From Cladocopium goreaui (taxonomy: Eukaryota; Sar; Dinophyceae; Suessiales; Symbiodiniaceae), in the NCBI GenBank assembly GCA_947184155.2, contig CAMXCT020000370.1:82392-146391 (forward strand): a stretch of DNA of 64,000 bases. Reading direction: 5' to 3'. Numbering within the stretch: the first letter of the stretch is position 1; every line of letters starts with the position of its first letter. This document shows positions 39,260-50,254 of the stretch, one piece after another. The notes under the pieces were generated by a model. The model worked only from the letters and a program-made list of their open reading frames with translations. It was not told the DNA's origin and ran no database searches. Both the position numbers and the translations under genes were made by a program.

Positions 39260-42200
39260 TCCATACCGGTCCAAAACCCAATGTCCCGTCATGTTAACAT
39301 ATGTTAACTATAAATTGTGTTAAAATTATGCTAGGACTTTATGTTAATGATTCAGGAATATTTAATACTAATATTTATGAATATTTATACATTGATAATA
39401 TTGACAATGGATGGTTGATCATGGTTGCATGGTTTTGCTTTGCTTTCTGATTCCAAGCTGATTGCATCAGCTATCATCAGCCAAAGGCTCGAGCCTCAGA
39501 GGCTCGAAATCCCTCCTGAAGCTGCAGGAAAAGTTCAGCCTTGCTGCGCAGCAAAATCACTCTGGATATCTCTGGATGCCATTGAAATTCAGCAATCTGA
39601 CAGAATTCTGTAAGATATTGTAAGCAAATTAATATGAAAGGCTGATCATCCTGATCTACTGCAAGCAACATGTTCACATCCGATTTCCTGTCCTATCCAC
39701 TTTCACCTTTATGTTTTGTCCCTATCCCAGTTACCCTAGTAGCAAGGCAGTCAAGGCAGGTGGAGTGTAGGCTCCAAACATAAATCTGACGGAGAAGCAA
39801 CAAGGTTGGCTTCACCTTTGGCCCCTCTTGGCCTCCGCCAATTTGCGCTGGCAATATCCTGCAAATCACAGCAAATCGGCATGTCTGGCTTGAGCAAAGG
39901 GCTGAGACAAGCCTGTTTTGGTCAAGAATCACAGCTCGGTGTTGTATTGTGTTGTTGCACAAGCACGTGTATCACGTCCAATTCGCATATAGGTGCTCCT
40001 GAAACTTTCTCATAACCAGGGATAGCCAAGATTTTCAAAATTTTCCTCAATGTCTTTTCATTACTATTTGTTTCGATACGAGTGATATTATCCCATTGAC
40101 AACTGCGAGGGAAAAAACTTAACAAGACCTAAGCAGCCAGCATGACTGGGATAATTCACACTGGAGCTCACTATTCCCGTTTCGCCTTGTAAGCGCTTGT
40201 AGAAGCTGAAACCTTGGCCATATCGAGGAAGAATGGCACTTAGTCTCAAAGCAAAGTCCCAGATGCAGTCGGTACATGCGGTTTTTATTCTTATGGCAGC
40301 TGGCCAATCAAACACGAGCATTTAGACATGGGTCAAAATGGGTTGCCAATACTGAATCCACTAATTTGGTCCAATTTGGGCAACTTTTAGGCTGAAACAT
40401 TGGCTGTACCATTTTGAAACCATCCATTCGTGGTGCCAACGGTGCCAATGACTTTGACCTGCTAATGAATATTGCTAGGAGGATAGCATTGGGAAATTAT
40501 GGGAAACATGGGAAACTCCTGCCGACTCCCCAAACTGAGTGTCAGGCACGCCCGGCGAATCCCTCACGTTTAAGAAGTAGCAGAACCACCCTCGCCTGAA
40601 GATGCAACAAACATTGCCTGGAGTCCGTCAATTGACCTGCGTAAAAATGTACTCAAATGATATTCATACTTGTTTTATCTTTTTCTGCCATCAGCGTTAT
40701 CTTGATTGAACACACTTAGTGGCATGCGTACAGGTCACTGGGCAACGATTCTTCATCTTTATTCAACCAGTATAATTAGGACATCAAGAAGTGAAGTGAA
40801 GGGACTTGTGATACTATGGCTGACCAGCTTCCTCAAGATGTTACATCATTGCTATCTGTTAAGCTTGCGGTTTGACTTCTTCTCAATATTATGTCCTGCT
40901 GTTGGCTCCAGATCAAGGCCTACATATCGGACAAACTGGAATTTGCTGCTGAGGGCAGCACAAAGACTCCCCGTAGATGTCCTGTTGGAGGGAGATTGTC
41001 ACGGTTTAACTAGCCATTCAATGTATGATCTTGGTAAAACCTTGGTAACTACAGGAACTACACGCAACTACATTATCCGAATCATTATCCTCTAACACTT
41101 CTCTAATTCAATCTAATTTCATGCGGTCGTGATTTTCCCTAGCCTGGAGTTGAATCGAGAAAGTATGGAGATGAGCACCTCTCTTGGAAGGCCAGAGAAA
41201 CTCTTGCAGATCCCCACGAAAACAGCCGCAGCGATCATCCTCAAGAATTGGGGCATCAGCCTGGGAGTGGCAGAGCATTCGTAGGCTTGGGGAAAAACCA
41301 AAGGCTTGTCAGAGCACACTTAAAAGATGACAAAACCATACAAAACCATCTCAAGATGCTATGACAACCCAATCGGCAAAGGTAACGTGCTTAACTCTGC
41401 ATTGGTGTCATCAAGAGTACATGCATTTTTCAGCGGTTAGGCTTAAACATCGGGCGCGAGGAAAGTGCATGGGTCTTACTTTGTGAATGACTCTACTAAG
41501 CAAGAAGGAAGATCACTCTAGTCACTTTAGAATGTTTTTAAGATGCTTTAATGCTTTAAGCAATGACCTTTTGCCCCACTAGGAAGTCTTCACAATGGGC
41601 TGAAGAAGTGCTGTCAAAGGGCCAGCTTGCACACATTCCGCACAAAATCATTCTCCCCTTCTCCAGCAGACCAAACAGCCTCCGGTGCCACCCAGAAGTG
41701 CCAAATTCGCACACCCTTCACTTTGTTGCCATTTCCATGAACTTCCTATTCACTGACATTCACTTGTTTTAATCAACTTGAAACTGTCCATCCACCAGAG
41801 CCTGGGAACAGATGGGAAAATGCTAATGCATCAATTTGAATCCGATTCCAACCTGGTGCGCTTCAATCGGACCCTTCCCAGGGATGAAGACTTTCTTCTT
41901 GAGATCCAGCAACCTGGGTGTAGCCCGTAGGTCAGAGAACAAACTGCCAGCTGCAATTTCGGGTTCTTTGGCTGGAACTATAGAATTTGGCCTCAGTCCT
42001 TGAGAACAACATCTCTAGTATTCCGTAGTGAAGCCGCTATCATCGTTAATTTTTTGGGCAAAATATCTCCACTGATTTCTTTTTTCTGATTCTCAGAAGA
42101 GATAGAAGAGAGAAGAGCAATGGGAAAAGGGACGCCTGTCCTCGTTGGGATCATGTAACCTGGAGGAACAATTTGACTAGTGGTGAAAAACTTTCGATTG

Positions 42201-44030
42201 CTTTGATGGACTCCTTTGATGCAGGCTGCAGGGCTGAATTCCTTGAAATGTGGTGTATCGCTGGAAGATGCTGGAAGGCCGGGTAAATCCGGGAAATGTG
42301 TTGAGGGAACAGCTGGTGCTCGCACACATCAAGGCAGAAAGTGCTGCACACCTTTCTTTCAACCTCCTCACTTCCCCCGTACAAATGTGGCTGTCCCATC
42401 TGGCCAGGCCCATGAAAAGAACATGGAGATCATGGAGTATAATTATGGAGAACGCAGGAGATCATGCTCTAAGCATTGCTGGGTATGTCATAGAACATCC
42501 TCATAAACACAGGCACTTGTGATATCTTGTGATCAATTGTGCCTTTGAGATGTCTGAGACCAATTCTTTCCGAAACCTTTCAGACCCGAATTGGACCAAT
42601 CTAAGGCTCGCGTCAAAACTTGAACTCTGAACTGAGGAGGGAGCACAGATGGTGTCTGCCTCAGCAGAGAGCTTTCGAGATTTCGAGACAGGCAACGGGA
42701 TGCTATGGGATGCTATAAAGCCCAAGGCATCAACTTCCACCACTTCCAGTACTTCCACTTCCAGTAGTAGTCTCTTCAACTAATTGGTGATTTAACCCAT
42801 TCTCCGCGACATGTTCAGTCCCGAAACGTCCCGACACTGTGTGCTCGACCTTTCGTGCAGTGCTTGCTTCAGCAAAGCCTCGGCAACGACACAGAAATCA
42901 ACATGACGACCCTGCCGAATAGGGGGTTGGAAGATTAGTTTCCACATGTTTCCACTAAACATAACATATTCTCATATTATCATAATATATTGTTATATAT
43001 CATCTAAATTTTACTAAAGATTGGCTATTTCAGGATCAAACTGTTTTTTTGGGAGGGTAATAATCATCAAGTATTGGATTTTAGGGTTCCTCCATTTTTG
43101 AGCAAGCCCATGCATATCGACATGAGCATCTGACAGTCGCTCATCGAACAAAATCATACAAAATCTAGATGTATCATGATGTATCTAGATGTACTGCTTA
43201 TTGCTGAATGATACTGGAGATCTGACAGTGTGCCATTCATCTGGTCAAGTCATGGCAGGTGACAGACCAACGGTCCCTCGCAGACTTGGTTTGTGGCGTG
43301 CATCAGGGCCTTTGGCGCGCACATTGGAGGTGGTTCCTGCCATAACTGAGCTGGCTGGCAGTTCTCAAAATCATGTGTAGATCTTCGAAATAGTGAATCA
43401 CGTCTTGATGTCCACTTCTGGAAACACACTCCCAAACCCTTGTCTCAACCACCTGCCTTTCGTAGTCTTTCCAATTTCAATCAAATTTTGATCCAGTTCG
43501 CCTTGTCTGCCCAACAACTCAATGCCACCGCCAGGTTCTCGAAATTTGCCACACAACGAATCCTGGTGTCAACAAGCACCCCGAGTACCAACTCTGCGTG
43601 AAAACGTTGGGTTCCTGGAGTTGAGCTACCTGACCTAGGTCGCCAACATGTCTGACAATTCTTGGAGAGAAAATTAATGAACATTATCTGGAGATCATTT
43701 TCCTTCAGCGGTGACTTCCAAATGGCAGCGGAAGGGGAGTGGTCCTCAGCATCTCCAGATAAGGCTGACAAATCTCCGGCGCCTTGGAAGGATTGGTCTC
43801 CAAGCCCCGTTTCCTGTCTGGCGCTGAGATGCGCTGAGAACTCCGACATCCACATAAGGAAGCCCAGCTTCACCTGAGAAATGGTCGAGACGGTCCCATT
43901 CCATCCTTTGCCACCTTTGTCGCCTTTGCCAGCCCATTCTCATCCACAGGTCTCAGAGAACTCAAAAAAAAATTGGGAGTTGGGTTGGTTCACCTCACTG
44001 AAGATGAGTCTATCCAACATATATCATCGT
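39260..44030. other. Unique sequence with unresolved candidate frames
   Basis: Best minus-strand frames are 43873-43481 (130 codons: LSARQETGLGDQSFQGAGDL, ELVLGVLVDTRIRCVANFEN), 42325-41993 (HFKEFSPAACIKGVHQSNRK, ILPKKLTMIAASLRN), 41319-41119 (PQFLRMIAAAVFVGICKSFS) and 40320-40130 (IKTACTDCIWDFALRLSAIL). Best plus-strand blocks are 41147-41278 after TTTTCCCTAG (LELNRESMEMSTSLGRPEKL) and 40910-41035. Several intervals are open on three or more frames, so no gene model is claimed. Confidence 0.25.
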
Positions 44031-44119
44031 AGCATATGATAACCATAGTTCAACATATTATATATATATATATATCATCAAAATATATCATGATCATATC
44101 ATCAGCAACATATCACAAA

Positions 44120-44177
44120 AGTGACTTCACTTCGAATGATCCCCACCATGGCATTTATACATTTTCTTACTGGCAAA
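44120..44177. repeat. Composite satellite family 2, locus B: header anchor
   Basis: ACTTCGAATGATCCCCACCA, TGGCATTTATACATTTTCTT, ACTGGCAAATCTTCTGGCAT; homologous to 31820-31877. Confidence 0.85.
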
Positions 44178-44458
44178 TCTTCTGGCATTCTATCTGGCAT
44201 ATCTGGCATTCTATCTGGCATATCTTCTGGCATTCTATCTGACATATCTTCTGGCATTCTATCTGACATATCTTCCGGCATATGTTCTGGCATATCTTCT
44301 GGCATATCTTCTGGCATATGTTCTGGCATATCTTCTGGCATATCTTCTGGCATATGTTCTGGCATATCTTCTGGCATATCTTCTGGCATTCTATCTGGCA
44401 AATCTTCTGGCATTCTATCTGGCATTCTATCTGGCATATCTTCTGGCATTCTATCTGG
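44178..44458. repeat. Family 2, locus B: 12-bp array
   Basis: CATATCTTCTGG, CATTCTATCTGG and, only at this locus, CATATGTTCTGG units. The last is arranged in a higher-order pattern of one CATATG unit followed by two CATATC units. Confidence 0.93.
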
Positions 44459-44788
44459 CCGTTGAGGTCCGGCAGTGCCCACTGGGATCTGGAGCTCGCG
44501 GTTGAGGTCCGGCAGTGCCCACTGCGATCTGGAAGTCGCGGTTGAGGTCCGGCAGTGCCGACTGCTATCTGGAAGTCGCGGTTGAGGTCCGGCAGTGCCC
44601 ACTGCGACCTGGAAGTCGCGGTTGGGAAGTCGCGGTTGAGGTCCGGCAGTGCCCACTGGGATCTGGAGCTCGCGGTGGAGGTCCGGCAGTGCCCACTGGG
44701 ATCTGGAGCTCGCGGTGGAGGTCCGGCAGTGCCCACTGGGATCTGGAGCTCGCGGTGGAGGTCCGGCTGTGCCCACTGGGATCTGGAC
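44459..44788. repeat. Family 2, locus B: 40-bp array
   Basis: Units begin GTTGAGGTCCGGCAGTGCCC and continue ACTGGGATCTGGAGCTCGCG; landmarks at 44461, 44501, 44541 and 44581 give exactly 40 bp. Homologous in position and leading sequence to the 41-bp array at locus A, but the second half of the unit differs. Confidence 0.92.
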
Positions 44789-44885
44789 TGCGAGGAGGAG
44801 GACGAGGAGGAGATGGAGGAGGAGGCGGAGGAGGAGGAGAACAGCTCTGATAAAATCTAACAACCCTCACCTGGCAGGTGGGGAA
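44789..44885. repeat. Family 2, locus B: GAGGAG tract and tail anchor
   Basis: (GAGGAGGACGAG)-type run, then GAGAACAGCTCTGATAAAAT, CTAACAACCCTCACCTGGCA, GGTGGGGA, one substitution from locus A. Confidence 0.88.
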
Positions 44886-45090
44886 AAAATACCAACATAT
44901 GATTTCTCAAAATGTTGGATCCCCAAGTCACCATTGGTATCATTGGTTTCTATACCAGCAATGGTCCCACCCCGGCCTACAATGGGCTCAAAGGCTCCAC
45001 GTCGGAAGTAACTTCCGATCCTTTGACCTGGACGACCTCAGGGGAGGCCAACCTATGAGATGCAGAAATCACAGATGTTTCTGAAAACAC
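44886..45090. other. Short unique spacer
   Basis: Unique sequence between the family 2 tail and the 12-bp TATGGTAACATA satellite. No gene is seen. Confidence 0.5.
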
Positions 45091-45780
45091 AATGGTAACA
45101 TATATGGTAACATAAATATGGTAACATATTTATGGTAACACATATATGGTAACACACACATATGGTAACATATATATGGTAACACATATGTTAACATAAA
45201 TTATGGTAACATATATGGTCACATATATTATGGTCACATACATTATGGCAACATATGTATTGGTAACATATATAATGGTAACATATATTATGGTAACATA
45301 AATATGGTAACATTTTTTTTGGTAACATATACTATGGTAACAAAATATGGTAACATATACTATGGTAACATGTATATGGTAACATATATATGGTAATATA
45401 TATATATATATGGTAGCACATATGGTAACATAAATTATGGTAACATATATGGTCACATATATTATGGTCACATACATTATGGCAACATATGTATTGGTAA
45501 CAAATATTATGGCAACATATAGTATTGTAACATATTTTTTGGTAACATATATTATGGTAACATAAATATGGTAACATAAAGATGGTAACATATATATGGT
45601 AACATTTATATGGTAACATATATATATATGGTAACATTTATATGGTAACATATATATGGTAACATTTATATGGTAACATATATATGGTAACATATATATG
45701 GTAATATATATATATATGGTAACACATATGGTAACATAAATTATGGTAACATTTATGGTAACATATATGGTAAATAATTA
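45091..45780. repeat. 12-bp satellite (ATATATGGTAAC) with higher-order units
   Basis: Tandem TATGGTAACATA units with variants (GGTCAC, GGCAAC). A longer block starting CACATATG(G/T)TAACATAAAT and running through TATGGTCACATACATTATGG recurs at 45184 and 45417 (233 bp apart), with a third start near 45725. The reading MLPYICYHINVTIY is an artefact. Confidence 0.93.
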
Positions 45781-47458
45781 CATGGTAAAATCACAAAAAC
45801 ATACAACACCATTCAAAACTCTGAGATGTTTAAGGAATTCTTTGTTGATCTTTGTTGGCGCATGTTGCTGCGAATAAAAATGCCGAACCCATCTTTTGCG
45901 ACTGGGAAGATTGAGGCTCCTGACCACGCGCTGGGACCTGAGCTTCTGATGATTCTGGGATCAGATCGTGTTGATTTTTCTTATTAAAAAGAAATTATGA
46001 AACGATATGAAAAGTAAAAACATAAGAGTTGTCAACCAGTGAACCAGTGTACTTTTTACTTATTGTATAGTAATCCAAACCCACAGTATAGTGTGTCAAA
46101 GTAAGTCCAGAGTCGACCAAACCCGAGCCAAACGCTGCGAATTCGCGTAGGCTGCAGAGTGACGAGGATGTTTACTTTCATTATGATGAATATGACCTTA
46201 TGTGACTATGAGCGCAAATGACTTACACATATACAATAATAAACATATTTAATAATATTGTGTTTGATATCTACACACTTTCACTGACCCAGTGCTGTGC
46301 AGCAAGACCTCCAAATCTGGCAGCCAGCTCTCGTTCTCACGGAAGACACGACACACCTCAATCTTTAGACAGTATGTTGAGTATTGATGAATATTGACTA
46401 TGAATGCATATGAAATACATTGATATATATATATATGTATACATATATATATATATACATATATATTTATATACATATATATATATATACATTTTATATA
46501 ACCACATTCACCCACATTCTACATTCTGATCCACAATTCTGGAGTCTGATGAAGTGCAGATTTTCTTTGGCTTTTTCGAGTAGTTGCACGAGCTATGTCT
46601 ACGTCTTTGATATCACGGAGAATCTGGGAGATAGCAAGTAGAAACGAGTTTGATGAATTCTGTATCGCAATCAACACCATGAAACACCTGGATCTTAAGA
46701 ATTCCATGTCGAACATGGTCCAACTGATACCCGCAGGCGGTGCTGACAATGATGACAATGGGCTTCCACGCGTGCCGTCTGAGATCTGCTGACTTCGCTA
46801 CGACCTGTTGGGTCACAAGATGTCAAAAAACGATGGCAAATACAGTAAGCGTAGGGGAGAGCCCAAACCATCACAAACCCATATCTAAACCCTTCGAAAC
46901 TGTCAGGCACTTGATGGCATTGGACACAAATCAGGCTTATTCAGGCAGTGAACTATTCTTGAACTAAGAGACATTGTGTAAAAGGCACGAATGAAGTCAA
47001 ACCAAAACGTGCATAGACCAATTCCTATTGGTCCTGAGATGTCTGAAACACAAGGCCGCGGACGACTATATACTGAGGAAAATCTGTTCCCTTTAGTCTA
47101 ATAGTCATCGCCAAACTGGCCATCCGTGACAAATGCCGGATGGGGTGCAAGCTGACAATTCACTGAACCAGCCATGCAACTTCTTCATGTCAAAGAAGCG
47201 TTGAACTGCTTGTCTCACAGACTTCAATCACCACGGATGCTTTATTTTGAATCCATTGCTCTGCATTTCCCATTTTCCCATCAGAAAATATCTTCTCTGT
47301 GTGCCTCCCAGAACTGTCTCGAGACGAGGCGTTCCTTCGGTCAATGTCACAAGCACACAAAACTTTGGTGCCAGAGCTCTATCTGCCACAGAAGTCTAGC
47401 TGCAAGGGCCCTTGCTGATCTTCCTACCCTACCGGGAAGTGTCCCTTTTTTAGTTTTT
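45781..47458. other. No firm gene; one AT microsatellite
   Basis: Unique sequence with an imperfect (TATATACA)n tract at 46422-46500. Open frames exist (for example plus strand 47174 onward before the array) but none is supported beyond chance. Sequence from 47440 becomes T-rich just before the family 1 header. Confidence 0.35.
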
Positions 47459-47510
47459 TTCCCGAGAGCGTCTGAGCGAAGGGTGCTTCTAATAGTGGGG
47501 GTCTGTCAAA
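47459..47510. repeat. Composite satellite family 1, locus B: header anchor
   Basis: TTCCCGAGAGCGTCTGAGCG then AAGGGTGCTTCTAATAGTGG; matches the locus A header at 10109-10158 over about 34 positions with a few differences. Confidence 0.75.
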
Positions 47511-48120
47511 CATTTTCACATCTTCACATTTTCACATCTTCACATCACATCTTCAATTCTCACATCTTCTCATCCTCACACCCTCACATCTTCACATCTT
47601 CTCATCTTCACATCTTCGCATCCTCACATCTTCACACCTTGAAATCTTCACATCTTCACATCCTCACATCCTCACATCCTCACATCTTCACATCTTCTCA
47701 TCTTCACATCTGCTCATCTTCACATCTTCTCATCTTCACATCTGCTCATCTTCACATCTTCTCATCTTCACATCTGCTCATCTTCACATCTTCTCATCTT
47801 CACATCTTCTCATCTTCACATCTGCTCATCTTCACATCTTCTCACCTTCACATCTTCACATCTTCACATCTTCTTATCTTCACATCTTCACATCCTCACA
47901 TCCTCACATCTTCACATCTTCTCATCTTCACATCTTCACATCCTCACATCCTAACTTCCTCACATCTTCACATCCAAAAATTCACATCTTCCCATCTTCA
48001 CATTTTTTCATCTTCACATCACATCTTCACATCTTCTCATCTTCTCATCTTCTCATCTTCACATCTTCACATCCTCACATCTTCACATCCTCACATTTTC
48101 ACATCTTCACATCTTCACAT
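47511..48120. repeat. Family 1, locus B: 8-bp array (TCACATCT)
   Basis: Tandem TCACATCT units with TCTCATCT, GCTCATCT and CCTCACAT variants. At locus A the same word is expanded into a 30-bp unit. The plus-strand reading HIFTSSHLHIFSSS is an artefact. Confidence 0.93.
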
Positions 48121-48233
48121 TCTCTCTTGCCCTCTTGCTCTCTTGCCCTCTTGCTCTCTTGCCCTCTTCTTTTTCCTTCTTTTCTATTTCTCTCTTAAGG
48201 CGTGGGGCAGTGCCAACGAGACGGCACGAAACG
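48121..48233. repeat. Family 1, locus B: pyrimidine tract and conserved anchor
   Basis: CTCTTGCCCTCTTGCTCTCT repeats, then TTTCTCTCTTAAGGCGTGGG and GGCACGAAACGCAACTC. Same place and wording as 10715-10778 at locus A. Confidence 0.75.
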
Positions 48234-48500
48234 CAACTCTTTCGAACGAAACGAGGTTCGATCGCCAAAAACTGCGGTAAAATTGCGGTTTTCAAGTGTC
48301 GGTCGCAACCTTTTCGCACGAAACGAGGTTCGATCGCCAAAAACTGCGGTGAAATTGCGATTTTACAACCTCGGCGGCGACCCTTTTGCACGAAATGAGG
48401 TTCGATCGCCAAAAACTAAAGTGAAATTGCGATTTTGAAGTGCCCGTCGCAACCCTTTCGCACGTGAAATGAGGTGTGATCGTCGAAAACTGCGGTAAAA
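48234..48500. repeat. Family 1, locus B: 72-bp array (module C)
   Basis: CAAC landmarks at 48234, 48306, 48378 (as CGACCC) and 48450 give an exact 72-bp period. Units read CGCACGAAACGAGGTTCGAT, CGCCAAAAACTGCGGTAAAA, TTGCGGTTTTCAAGTG. Same framework as locus A but with GAGGTTCGATCGCC in place of GGACGTTGGACGTC. Confidence 0.93.
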
Positions 48501-48504
48501 AGGT

Positions 48505-49480
48505 ACTTCTGTGTGTAAAAAGTGTCTTTGTGTAAAAGCGTCTGTGTGTAAAAGTCTCTGTGTAAGCGTCTGTGTGTACAAGCTTCTGTGTGTAAAAGCG
48601 TCTGTGTGTAAAAGCTCCTGTGTGTAAAAGCCCCTGTGTGGAAAGCTTCTGTGTGTAAAAGCTTCTTGTGTAAAAGGTGTGTAAAAGCTTCTGTGTGTAA
48701 AAGCTTCTGTGTGTAAAAGTGTCTGTGTGTAAAAATATTCTGTGTGTAAAAGCTTCTGTGTGTAAAAGCTTCTGTGTGTAAAAGTGCCCGTGTGTAAAAA
48801 TCTTCTGTGTGTAAAAGCTTCTGTGTGTAAAAATTTCTGTGTGTAAAAGCTTCTGTGTGGAAAAGCTTCTGTGTGGCAAAGCTTCTGTGTGTAAAAGCTT
48901 CTGTGTGTAAAAGCTTCTGTGTGTAAAAGCGTCTGGGTGTAAAAGTGTCTGTGCGTAAAAGTGTCTGTGTGTAAAGCTCCCGTGTGTAGAAGCTTCTGTG
49001 TGCAAAAGCGTCTGCGTGTAAAAAGCTTCTGTGTGTAAAAGCTTCTGTGTGTAAAAATATGCTGTGTGTAAAAGCGTCTGTGTATAAAAGCGTCTGTGTG
49101 TAAAAGCTTCTGTGTGTAGCTTCTGTGTGTAAAAAGCTTCTGTGTGAAAAACTTCTGTGTGTAAAAAGCTTCTGGGTGCAAAAGCGTCTGTGTGTCAAAG
49201 CGTCTGTGTGTAAAAGCGTCTGTGTGTCAAAGCTTCTGTGTGTAAAAGCGTCTGTGTGTAAAAGCGTCTGTGTGTAAAAGTGTCTGAGTGTATGGGAAAA
49301 ATCTTCTGTTGGTCTTTTGTATGTAAAAGCTTCTATATGTAAAAGCTTCTGTGTGTAAAAGCTTTTGTGTGTAATTAAAAGTGTTTGTGTGTAAAAGCTT
49401 CTGTGTGTCAAAGTTGTTGTGTGTACAGGCTTCTGTGTGTAAAAGCTTCTGTGTGTAAAAGCTGCTGTGTGTGTGGGTTT
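48505..49480. repeat. Family 1, locus B: 16-bp array (module D)
   Basis: GTGTGTAAAAGCTTCT and GTGTGTAAAAGCGTCT units with length variants; the GCTTCT version dominates here, the GCGTCT version at locus A. The minus strand is open throughout (up to 378 codons) because the unit has no minus-strand stop in any frame. Confidence 0.93.
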
Positions 49481-50254
49481 GTGTGTGTGTCTGTGTATAT
49501 ATGTGTAAACATGTTTCTCTGCGTGTGTCTGTGTTTGAGAGCCTATCAGCATATCTGTATGTTTGCATTTTTCACATCTTCAATAACATTCTATACAGCA
49601 TACCTTGCCTGTCTCTTGCAACTAAAACCCTGACATCTTCACGTATTCTTATCTTGACATCTACACATAATGAACATATTCACATGATCTCAAGTAACAT
49701 TCTCCTGGACATATTCATGCAAGTCTTTGGAGTCTGCAAATCATACAACTACATAACACATCTGAGTACCTATACACCTACTCGCTCTCGGGCCAACCAT
49801 CGTCTAGTTTTGTTAGTTTTGAGGATGTCAATTGGAGCCAAGGCTCTCCCAGAACTTGCAGATCCAAAGAGTCAAACGGCGGCTGCTCCTGCTCCAGCAA
49901 CCGTTTGGATGGGTCGAATAATAAACTGTTCAAACATATTCATGCATTGTAGCGGCGCAACATAGTGCAATGGATTAAATTAGAGGAACTTACTGAACTT
50001 ACGCATAAATGCACAAAAATGCGCTATGCCTAAATGGTTTTGGTGTGTTCATGATCACAAGCATAAACCTGCATTTGGAGCCCCATGTCTGCTCTGGTGA
50101 CGTCGTGACAGCAAGCCACTCTCAAGCTGGGGCCAAAACAGATTTCATGTCCGCCAAAAAAACTTCCCACCTGCAGGGGTGTCATCCGACTCAGTGGGGT
50201 TGCTTTCAACAGAATCCAAGGACAACGCACAACAAAACACGACACACACACACA
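49481..50254. other. Unique spacer ending in a (CA)n tract
   Basis: No firm gene. A (CA)n run at 50243-50259 marks the left edge of the 1.3-kb tandem array. Confidence 0.4.

Noticed and set aside
44102-44863. 253-codon minus ORF beginning with a hydrophobic Leu-rich leader
   Set aside because: The leader is the antisense of the GAGGAG tract and the rest is 40-bp and 12-bp arrays; the family 2 architecture explains it without a gene.
47174-48280. 368-codon ORF
   Set aside because: Almost entirely translation of the TCACATCT array (HIFTSSHLHIF) with short unique ends.
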